NCBI GenBank assembly: GCA_947175175.1
Contig: CAMWLV010000002.1
Coordinates: 1 to 60,881 of the forward strand
Direction: 5' to 3'
DNA: 60,881 nucleotides
Source of the DNA: an uncultured Lachnospiraceae bacterium
GTDB taxonomy: Bacteria > Bacillota > Clostridia > Lachnospirales > Lachnospiraceae
This document shows, in pieces, positions 17,585-24,630 of the stretch (positions are counted from its first letter, which is position 1; each line of letters begins with the position of its first letter). The translations under genes and the position numbers were made by a program. The notes below the pieces were generated by a model that was given only the letters and a program-made list of their open reading frames with translations, ran no database searches and was not told the DNA's origin.

Positions 17585-19822
17585 TTATGCTTTCTTAATC
17601 TTCGTTCGGAGCACATACCAGAGCGCACCTGTGATACATACCGAAGAGTACGTACCACACACAATACCTACCATAAGCGGCAGCGCAAACTCTTTGATCG
17701 AAGTCACACCGAGTACATACAGTGCGGCTACCATGATAAAGGTTGTCAGTGATGTAAAGATACTTCTCGAAAGTGTCTGACTGATACTCCTGTTGACCAG
17801 CTCTTGCAACGAATCCTTCTTCATCATAGAGCCAAGATTCTCCCGGATACGGTCAAAGATAACGATGGTTGCGTTAATCGAGTAACCTACAATTGTAAGC
17901 ATACACGCAATAAATGTACTTCCCACAGAAACCTTTGCAACTGCGTAAAAAGCAAGAACGACAAGCACGTCATGTACCAATGCCGCCACAGAACTTGCAG
18001 CAAAGCGGATATCCTTGAACCGGAACCAGATATAGATCAGCATGCAGATTGTAGCGATAATCACTGCGATAACCGCATCGCTCTTCATTTCAGAGCTGAT
18101 CGTGGAGCTGATCGTCTCCGCTGTGATCAGTTCCTCATTGACACCGAACTGCTCCGCCAATGCACTGTTTAACTGCTCCCTCTCTGACAGGTTCAGCTCC
18201 CTTGTCTTGAAGATCACCTCATTGGAACCTGCAACTTTCTGTACCTGAACTGCACCATCACCTGTCACACTGCTGAACACGGGTACGACATTCGCATCGA
18301 TTGTGGCGAGATCCATATCCTCATTAAATGTGACATTGGTAGAAGTACCGCCCACAAAATCAAGGCTATAATTCAATACCCTGCCCGTAGAAGCGCCATT
18401 GATGCCCATAAACACAAAGCCCAAAATAATCACTGCAATCGAGCAGGCAAAGAATATATTTTTCTTTCCAAGGAAATTGACGGTCGCCCTCTCCTTATTT
18501 CTGCCATAGAATTTTTCATCTTTGAGCCCTACTGCAAAAAGTGCCCTGAGAATCAGTCTTGTGACAAAGAGTGCCGTAAACATGGAGAGCACGATACCAA
18601 GACCAAGTGTATATGCAAAGCCCTTCACAGTACCTGAACCCTTGATGCCAAGCACAAATGCCGCGATCAGCGTTGTCACATTGCCATCGACAATCGCCGA
18701 GAGTGCCTTCTGAAAACCGCTCTCGATTGCACTTCTGACGGTCTTACCTGCCGTGATCTCCTCCCTGATACGCGCAAAGATGATTACGTTTGCATCTACC
18801 GCCATACCAATCGAAAGGATAATACCAGCAATACCTGGAAGTGTCAGTGTAAGCTCAAATATATTCAGACAGATTACGATCAGGCAGGTATAGATGATCA
18901 ATGCCAGCACTGACGCAAAACCCGGAATCCGGTATGCGATCATCATAAACAGTGCAATGATTACCAAACCGATCAACGCTGCCAGCAGGCTTGTCCTCAC
19001 AGCCTCCTCGCCGAGCTGTGCGCCTACCACGTTTGAGCGAAGTTCTTCCAGCTCCAGCTTCAGTCCGCCGATACGAATCTGGCTCGCAAGGCGCTCCGCC
19101 TGTTCATAGGTTCCTATTCCGGAAATCTGCGCCCTGCCATCTGTGAGAGCTGCCTTCACATTTGGAACACTGATAAAGTCCCCATCATAATAGATACCAA
19201 TTGACTGACCGTTTGCAAATGCCTTGGTCGTGGCTTCTGCAAACTTCGTTGTACCCTCGCTTGTAAAGATAAGGTCTACGACAAACTGACTGTTTCCAAG
19301 ATCATCATTTGCTGAACCACCGTCTGCCGCCTCCACATCCGTGCCTTCCAGCACGATGCTTCCGTCAGCCTGTAGTTCCTCGATCGTCTTGTTCAACGAA
19401 AAGCCTGTCGCACCATAACCTGTATAGGAATAGTTCTGGTTTCCATCTGCATCTGTCTGTGCGATAAAGTACAGTGCACCTGGGCGTCCCAGGTCAGCAA
19501 GGATCGAGTTGGCATCTGATACACCGGGAATTTCGATATTGATACGGTCAGAACCTTCCTGGTATACCTGTGCCTCTGTACTATAACCTTGTACACGCTG
19601 CTGCAGCTTATAGATCGTATCCGCCATATCCTCGGAAGAAGGATTCTCCTCTCCCACCACCTGATATGTGATACTCACACCGCCTGCAAGGTCAAGCCCC
19701 TGCCTGATTCCTGCCGCGGAACCAGCTTTCTCTGTGCCAATACCCCATATCGCCACAAATCCTAACGCCGCCATGACAAGCACTGTCACAAGCAGCGTGA
19801 CCACACCTTTGTTTTTCTTCAT
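17585..19822 (-). CDS. secDF: Protein translocase subunit SecDF (fused SecD and SecF)
   Basis: SecDF uses the proton gradient to pull exported proteins after SecYEG/SecA. The 745-aa protein fuses SecD (about 1-430) and SecF (about 440-745). SecD begins with a membrane segment and RQGLDLAGGVSITYQV, has the periplasmic domain, and the membrane motif GMAVDANVIIFARIREE. SecF repeats the plan with SLDFVGGTSTNVTF and VGYSINATIVIFDRIRE. The conserved Asp in the DANV region serves proton transfer in the family. It lies 19 bases after the SCIFF maturase gene, a neighbourhood seen in many Clostridia. Confidence 0.96.
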   Translation of the reverse strand: MKKNKGVVTLLVTVLVMAALGFVAIWGIGTEKAGSAAGIRQGLDLAGGVSITYQVVGEENPSSEDMADTIYKLQQRVQGYSTEAQVYQEGSDRINIEIPGVSDANSILADLGRPGALYFIAQTDADGNQNYSYTGYGATGFSLNKTIEELQADGSIVLEGTDVEAADGGSANDDLGNSQFVVDLIFTSEGTTKFAEATTKAFANGQSIGIYYDGDFISVPNVKAALTDGRAQISGIGTYEQAERLASQIRIGGLKLELEELRSNVVGAQLGEEAVRTSLLAALIGLVIIALFMMIAYRIPGFASVLALIIYTCLIVICLNIFELTLTLPGIAGIILSIGMAVDANVIIFARIREEITAGKTVRSAIESGFQKALSAIVDGNVTTLIAAFVLGIKGSGTVKGFAYTLGLGIVLSMFTALFVTRLILRALFAVGLKDEKFYGRNKERATVNFLGKKNIFFACSIAVIILGFVFMGINGASTGRVLNYSLDFVGGTSTNVTFNEDMDLATIDANVVPVFSSVTGDGAVQVQKVAGSNEVIFKTRELNLSEREQLNSALAEQFGVNEELITAETISSTISSEMKSDAVIAVIIATICMLIYIWFRFKDIRFAASSVAALVHDVLVVLAFYAVAKVSVGSTFIACMLTIVGYSINATIVIFDRIRENLGSMMKKDSLQELVNRSISQTLSRSIFTSLTTFIMVAALYVLGVTSIKEFALPLMVGIVCGTYSSVCITGALWYVLRTKIKKA

Positions 19823-19841
19823 AACTTATATAACTCCTTTA

Positions 19842-21224
19842 CTATATAGCTTCCTCAGCAAGAGCAGCCTTGATCATGATTGCACATTCAACACGCTTCC
19901 GCTGAAGCTCACATCCCAGGTCGTAAACATTATTGATATCCCCATGGAAATTGTAAGAATTGGCCGCACATCCACCACTGCAGTAAAATTTGGCGAAACA
20001 GTTCTTACACTTTTCTTTGGAATATACATTACATGCCTTAAACCGATCGCGGATATCCGTATTTGTGATGCCGTCATCCACATTTCCCATCAGAAAATCC
20101 TCATGACCGACAAACTGATGACATGGATACAAATCCCCCCATGGCGTCACAGCCAGATACTCTGTGCCTGAACCACAGCCGGACAGTCTCTTATATACGC
20201 ATGGACCTCCCTCCAAATCAATCATAAAATGGAAGAAATGAAAACCTTTCCCTTCTCTATGTCTTTTGATCATCTCAGCCGCGAGCTTATCATACTCCGC
20301 AAGGATCTCTGGAATATCTGGCTTTAAAAGCGCATAATCCTCGCTCTCCGGAGCCACAACTGGTTCGACAGAGATCTGTTTGAATCCCAAGTCAGCCAGA
20401 TGACAGACATCTTCCGCAAAATCCTTATTAAAGTGCGTAAAAGTGCCGCGCACATAATAGTTTGTCTGATTTCTGCTCTCGGCAACCTTTTTGAATTTGG
20501 GAATGATCAGATCATAACTCCCCTGTCCCCCGGCAAGAGGGCGCATCTTGTCATTGACCTCTTTTCTGCCATCCACACTCAGCACGATGTTTGCCATCTC
20601 CTGGTTGGCAAAATCAATGATGTCATCATCCAATAAAATACCGTTTGTCGTGAGTGTAAAACGAAATTTCTTGTGATGCGGTTCCTCAAGGCTTCTGCCG
20701 TATTCTACCAGGTCTTTTACTACCTGCCAGTTCATCAGTGGTTCCCCACCAAAGAAATCCACCTCCAGGTTCACACGGCTGCCCGAATTAGCCACCAGAA
20801 AGTCCAGCGCCTTTTTCCCAACCTCAAAGCTCATCAATGCGCGTCTGCCGTGATACTCCCCCTCCTCCGCAAAACAGTATCTGCATTTGAGGTTACAGTC
20901 GTGGGCAATATGCAGGCACAGCGCCTTAACAACAGTCTCGCTGTTTTTGAATGCATCAATGCTCTTTTCGTAAATATCCTCTGTAAAGAGCATTCCGTTC
21001 TCTTTCAGTTCATATATCTCATCGACAAGCTCAGATAACTCCTCTGTCCTGTCAGCAAATTTCTCTTCCAATACCCCGTATGCTGCTGCCCTCTCTACAT
21101 TTTCCAGCTGATTCTCCACCATACAGGCAATCACGTCATATACGATGTCATCGACAACGTGCACCGAACCGCTGTTGACATCCAAGACGATATTGTATCC
21201 GTTGTTTTTATATTGATGTATCAA
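19842..21224 (-). CDS. scfB: SCIFF (ranthipeptide) radical SAM maturase
   Basis: This 460-aa radical SAM/SPASM enzyme modifies the SCIFF peptide encoded just upstream. The family (TIGR03974; characterised members CteB and Tte1186) forms Cys thioether crosslinks. An N-terminal RiPP-recognition-like region (MIHQYKNNGYNIVLDVNSG) is followed by the SAM cluster motif CNLKCRYCF (about 108) and a Cys-rich SPASM region binding auxiliary clusters (CGSGTEYLAV, YPCHQFVG, C-x5-C-x2-C-x3-FYCSGGC). The start codon is TTG at 21224 with AAGGAAAAGAAA before it. SecDF follows directly. Confidence 0.94.
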   Translation of the reverse strand: MIHQYKNNGYNIVLDVNSGSVHVVDDIVYDVIACMVENQLENVERAAAYGVLEEKFADRTEELSELVDEIYELKENGMLFTEDIYEKSIDAFKNSETVVKALCLHIAHDCNLKCRYCFAEEGEYHGRRALMSFEVGKKALDFLVANSGSRVNLEVDFFGGEPLMNWQVVKDLVEYGRSLEEPHHKKFRFTLTTNGILLDDDIIDFANQEMANIVLSVDGRKEVNDKMRPLAGGQGSYDLIIPKFKKVAESRNQTNYYVRGTFTHFNKDFAEDVCHLADLGFKQISVEPVVAPESEDYALLKPDIPEILAEYDKLAAEMIKRHREGKGFHFFHFMIDLEGGPCVYKRLSGCGSGTEYLAVTPWGDLYPCHQFVGHEDFLMGNVDDGITNTDIRDRFKACNVYSKEKCKNCFAKFYCSGGCAANSYNFHGDINNVYDLGCELQRKRVECAIMIKAALAEEAI

Positions 21225-21266
21225 TTTCTTTTCCTTCCTGTATAATATTCATCTAATACGAACAAT

Positions 21267-21298
21267 CGAGTAGGAGAGATCCTTTTCTCCCCTACTCG
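21267..21298 (-). promoter_or_regulatory. Stem-loop between scfA and scfB
   Basis: CGAGTAGGAGAGA and TTCTCCCCTACTCG pair over about 13 positions with one mismatch around a short loop. No U-run follows on the minus strand, so it is better read as an mRNA-stabilising or partial-attenuation hairpin that lets the peptide be made in excess over its modifying enzyme. Confidence 0.6.
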
Positions 21299-21351
21299 CT
21301 CTTTCACACTTTTATTCGAAAACCTTTATGCCTAAGAAACTGTTCAATTCC

Positions 21352-21498
21352 TTATTTATTTGCATTCTCACAGCTCTGATTTCCAACCGTGCAGGATGTC
21401 TTACAAGCTGACTGACAAGATGTCTGGCATTCTCCGCAGCCGCCTTTCTTTACAGACTCTTTATAGTCCCTGGTCGTCAATGTCTTAATGTGCTTCAT
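21352..21498 (-). CDS. scfA: SCIFF precursor peptide (six cysteines in forty-five)
   Basis: This 48-residue gene encodes a ribosomal peptide with start MKHIKTLTTRDYKESV, a GGCGECQTSC junction and exactly six cysteines (positions 21, 24, 28, 32, 36, 43), the defining SCIFF pattern (TIGR03973). The conserved N-terminal leader is the recognition part; the Cys-rich core is converted to thioethers by the adjacent radical SAM enzyme. A consensus AAGGAGG lies seven bases before the ATG. The mature product's role in Clostridia is not settled; quorum or redox functions have been proposed for ranthipeptides. Confidence 0.96.
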   Translation of the reverse strand: MKHIKTLTTRDYKESVKKGGCGECQTSCQSACKTSCTVGNQSCENANK

Positions 21499-21558
21499 AC
21501 TGATTGCCTCCTTAAAAGATATTCTCGAAAGTTATTAATTATTTCAATAATCTACGAT

Positions 21559-21567
21559 AGTATATCA
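21559..21567 (-). promoter_or_regulatory. Extended -10 promoter for scfA-scfB
   Basis: On the minus strand TGATATACT (21559-21567) forms an extended -10 element about 60 bases before scfA. The -35 region is weak. An alternative TTGAAA (17-base spacer) TAGATT pair overlaps it. The gap to the GH25 gene is AT-rich. Confidence 0.45.
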
Positions 21568-21626
21568 CATATTTCAACATTCGGAAAGTATTTTTTCTTT
21601 ATTTTGAAATAAATTTAAATACACCA

Positions 21627-22658
21627 TTACATAACCTTCTGCAAATATTCTGTATAAGCATACAAAACCTGACCATTCAACAGAACCCTTGACCATCCAT
21701 TATTGCCAATTCCCGTGCGGAAGACCATGTCGCCTGGATTGATTGGAACCACGATCGTGGCAGGGTTATCTGTGCCCGGCACTGTCCTGAGATTCACAGT
21801 TGTGTTTGGCGTCACCACTTCATTTACATCAAGATACTGTACATTTGCCGCATTCTCAGCGCTTACCGGAACAGCACCGTTTGGATCTTTTGCCTCCGCA
21901 ATTCCGTCATAATTAAAATACGAAACATTCATGTCTACCTCACCAGCAATTCCTGGTATCGCTGCCTTCTGAGTATACTGCCACATTGCCTGTATCCCTG
22001 TATAACTACTTGCTGGTGTGATCGGAAAAGGCTCTGACGGATACTGTGCCACCCACACTTTGTACCTATTCAGAATATTCATATCCCAATCCTTACTATC
22101 TGTCATCTCATTTCTCGATGCATAAAACATCGGTGTATATCCCCTTGCTGCGATCGTGTCGAGAAATATTACTGCCAGCGCTGTCCTCACCTCTCTGCCA
22201 AGATTGTACTGACGGCTCGTCGTATTGCGGAATCCCTCACAGTCATAAGCCACCGGAAAAGTGATCTTGTACTGATCGATCAGGTTTGCCGTAAACACTG
22301 CTTCCTCGACCGCCTCAGCCTCGTTCACAGCAGCGGAGAAAAAGTATGCCCCGACCTTCAGTCCGACCCTCTGTGCCTCCTGCAGATTATACCTCGCATA
22401 AGGGTCCTCGTTCAAGATACCTGTCGCCTGCGTACGGTATCCGACCCTGATCATTGCAAATTGGACACCGGAAGCCGCGACCTGATCCCAGTTGATCGCA
22501 CCCTGATAACGAGACACGTCGATCCCCAATGCTGCCTGTGGAACCTCATTTGGAGCCGCGTGCACGGCAATCTGCGGAGTCATTGCCGCCAAAAGCAGGA
22601 CTGCTGCCATCAACAGTGCCTTAAAACCTGCCATTTTCCTATGTAATGTATTCTTCAT
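21627..22658 (-). CDS. Secreted GH25 muramidase with SH3-like tail
   Basis: The 343-aa protein has a signal peptide (MKNTLHRKMAGFKALLM..., cleavage near VHA-AP), then a glycoside hydrolase family 25 lysozyme domain (about 40-245). Catalytic-site motifs are GIDVSRYQGAINWDQV and PVAYDCEGF, whose Asp and Glu form the usual acidic pair, and QAMWQYTQKA near the end of the barrel. The C-terminal 80 residues (NTTVNLRTVPGTDNPATIV) look like a bacterial SH3 wall-binding domain. It acts outside the cell on peptidoglycan. Its promoter carries a perfect Spo0A box. Confidence 0.92.
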   Translation of the reverse strand: MKNTLHRKMAGFKALLMAAVLLLAAMTPQIAVHAAPNEVPQAALGIDVSRYQGAINWDQVAASGVQFAMIRVGYRTQATGILNEDPYARYNLQEAQRVGLKVGAYFFSAAVNEAEAVEEAVFTANLIDQYKITFPVAYDCEGFRNTTSRQYNLGREVRTALAVIFLDTIAARGYTPMFYASRNEMTDSKDWDMNILNRYKVWVAQYPSEPFPITPASSYTGIQAMWQYTQKAAIPGIAGEVDMNVSYFNYDGIAEAKDPNGAVPVSAENAANVQYLDVNEVVTPNTTVNLRTVPGTDNPATIVVPINPGDMVFRTGIGNNGWSRVLLNGQVLYAYTEYLQKVM

Positions 22659-22681
22659 AAAATCTTTCTCCTCGTCCTTTC

Positions 22682-22730
22682 TGTTATACTTTCATTTCAT
22701 ACTGCCTGTTCAGTATAACATGTTTCGACA
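22682..22730 (-). promoter_or_regulatory. GH25 gene promoter with Spo0A box and inverted repeat
   Basis: On the minus strand an extended -10 (TGTTATACT, 22712-22720) lies four bases downstream of a perfect 0A box TGTCGAA (22724-22730), where Spo0A would overlap the core promoter. The -10 segment is also one arm of a perfect 9-bp inverted repeat (TGTTATACT/AGTATAACA; other arm 22682-22690) spanning the start of the transcript. Confidence 0.55.
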
Positions 22731-22794
22731 AAAAAGGAAGTTATTTTACAAAGTTTTTATATATCCAGTATTTGCAAATATCTGAAAACTATCG

Positions 22795-23166
22795 TTATCC
22801 CAGCATGCCGCCCAACATGCCGCTGCCAAGACAGATCAGAAGTGTCGTAATACAGGAATTGCTGATTGGCGCGAAATTGGGATCTGCCACAGCAGACACT
22901 GCACAAATGACCAAAAAATATGCTGCCCCCGCCAGCATTCCCCATAGAAATCTATGACTTGATGCACTCTTGGAGAAAAAAAGACCCGCCAACAATGAGG
23001 AGACGCAATAAATCACAATAATACTGATATCCACAACATTCTCCCCGATTGAAAACTTGTACAGTAAACCTGCCACAAACAACAGCAGTACCCCTGTAAT
23101 CAGATATGCCGCCATCAGACACTTTAAAAGCGCCACCAGCCGCTCTGTACGAAATGCATTTTTCAC
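22795..23166 (-). CDS. TIGR04086 family membrane protein
   Basis: This 123-aa small integral membrane protein has four predicted hydrophobic helices, of which LMAAYLITGVLLLFVAGLLY and SIIVIYCVSSLLAGLFF are the first two, and a Gly-rich C-terminus (GSGMLGGMLG). It matches the TIGR04086/YrzE-like family, conserved and uncharacterised in Firmicutes. GGAGG precedes the start closely. It is divergent from the CNNM/CBS gene; the 124-base gap contains signals for both. Confidence 0.8.
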   Translation of the reverse strand: MKNAFRTERLVALLKCLMAAYLITGVLLLFVAGLLYKFSIGENVVDISIIVIYCVSSLLAGLFFSKSASSHRFLWGMLAGAAYFLVICAVSAVADPNFAPISNSCITTLLICLGSGMLGGMLG

Positions 23167-23222
23167 AATACCCTACCTCCTGTTTTTTCAAATATAATCT
23201 TGTATTATTGCATTAACACTGT

Positions 23223-23228
23223 TATAAT
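23223..23228 (+). promoter_or_regulatory. Extended -10 promoter for the CNNM/CBS gene
   Basis: TATAAT preceded by TGT (TGTTATAAT) is an extended -10 element 62 bases before the gene. A weak TTGTAT lies at about the right distance upstream for a -35. Confidence 0.5.
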
Positions 23229-23290
23229 CTATGCTGATATGTTTTTATTTATGCAATTAGGAACTGTTTAGAAAAAGGAGTGATTTTGTT

Positions 23291-24601
23291 TTGGATACCC
23301 CTGGTGTCATACAGCTTGTAATTCTTGTAGTACTTTTGGTTCTGTCCGCATTTTTCTCATCTGCGGAGACTGCCCTCACCACCTTAAGCAATGTCAAGGT
23401 GCGTGCCATGGTTGATGTGAATCCTGTCGGAAGAGTTCTCACGCTTCAGAAGATTCTCAACAACAGAAACAAACTGATCAGCGCGATATTGATTGGCAAC
23501 AATGTAGTAAACATCAGTGCCTCCTCCCTTATGACCTCACTTGTCATACGGCTCTGGGGAAATACCGCTGTCGGTGTTGGTACTGGTGTCCTCACGCTGT
23601 TTGTGCTTATATTCGGTGAGATCGTCCCGAAAACTTGGGCTATGTGCAACAATGAAAAGCTGTCCCTCGCATATGCAAGGGTAATCTATTTTCTGATGCA
23701 GGTACTGACTCCGATCATCTTTATCATCGATAAAATCTCAGGGATTTTTCTTGGAATGCTCCACATCGACCAGTCATCGCGCGTTATGATGACTGAAACG
23801 GAACTGAAAACTTATGTAGACGTGAGTCACGAGGACGGCGTGATCGAGCAGGAAGAAAAGAAGCTGATCTACAATGTATTTGATTTTGGCGATTCCGTGG
23901 CAAAAGACATCATGATTCCCCGCATCGACATGACCACAATTGATGTCAATGCAAACTACGAGGAACTGCTTGGTCTGTTCCGTGAATCCATGTATTCCCG
24001 CATCCCCGTTTACGAAAATGAAGTCGACAACATTATCGGAATTGTGATCGTAAAAGATTTTCTCTTAGTTGAAAACAGGGAAACCTTCAAAATACACGAT
24101 ATCCTGCGCGAAGGGTATTATACTTATGAATACAAAAAGACTGCCGATCTGCTGTTGGAGATGCGTCTGCTGACCACCAACGTCGCACTTGTCCTGAACG
24201 AATATGGTGCAACCGTCGGCATGATCACCGTAGAAGACTTATTGGAGGAGATCGTCGGTGAGATCCGCGATGAGTATGATGCCGACGAAGCGGAACTCCT
24301 CAAAAAAGTTGGTGACAATGAGTACGAAGTTGGCGGCAGCCTGAAACTTGACGATGTCAACGACGTTCTAGAGACCAAATTTGACTCCGAGGATTACGAC
24401 TCGATCGGAGGCATCATGATTGAGCTGCTAGACAGATTCCCAACCGAAGGGGAATCTGTCGTAACCGATGATGGCATCACACTGACTGCCAAGAAAGTCG
24501 ATAATAATCGCATCGAAACCGTAACCATCCTCCTTGCCGAACCGGAAACGGTATCACAAAAGAAGCCAGAAGATAACAGTTCTTCTGATACAAATGTATA
24601 A
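23291..24601 (+). CDS. CNNM/CBS-domain membrane transporter-like protein
   Basis: The 436-aa protein belongs to the hemolysin C/CorC (CNNM) family, linked to magnesium or other cation export. It has an N-terminal DUF21 transmembrane domain (about 1-190, starting VIQLVILVVLLVLSAFFS), a pair of CBS domains (MIPRIDMTTIDVN through GATVGMITVEDLLEEIVGEI) and a C-terminal CorC_HlyC domain (LDDVNDVLETKF...DGITLTAKKVDNNRIETVTI, in part). The start is a TTG with AAAGGAG 12 bases upstream. It is one of only two plus-strand protein genes and converges on the CNB-protein gene at a shared hairpin. Confidence 0.92.
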   Translation: MDTPGVIQLVILVVLLVLSAFFSSAETALTTLSNVKVRAMVDVNPVGRVLTLQKILNNRNKLISAILIGNNVVNISASSLMTSLVIRLWGNTAVGVGTGVLTLFVLIFGEIVPKTWAMCNNEKLSLAYARVIYFLMQVLTPIIFIIDKISGIFLGMLHIDQSSRVMMTETELKTYVDVSHEDGVIEQEEKKLIYNVFDFGDSVAKDIMIPRIDMTTIDVNANYEELLGLFRESMYSRIPVYENEVDNIIGIVIVKDFLLVENRETFKIHDILREGYYTYEYKKTADLLLEMRLLTTNVALVLNEYGATVGMITVEDLLEEIVGEIRDEYDADEAELLKKVGDNEYEVGGSLKLDDVNDVLETKFDSEDYDSIGGIMIELLDRFPTEGESVVTDDGITLTAKKVDNNRIETVTILLAEPETVSQKKPEDNSSSDTNV

Positions 24602-24629
24602 AAGAGAGTAGGCAAAAGCCTACTCTCTT
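24602..24629. terminator. Bidirectional terminator between convergent genes
   Basis: A perfect 12-bp stem (AAGAGAGTAGGC/GCCTACTCTCTT) with a 4-base loop lies between the convergent CNNM/CBS gene and the CNB-protein gene. On the minus strand it runs into TTTTATA, on the plus strand into TTATTA, so it probably serves both. Confidence 0.75.
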
Positions 24630-24630
24630 A

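Noticed and set aside
21567-21626. Second small peptide gene upstream of scfA
   Set aside because: The gap is AT-rich with no ATG preceded by a ribosome site; it is fully used by the scfA promoter region.
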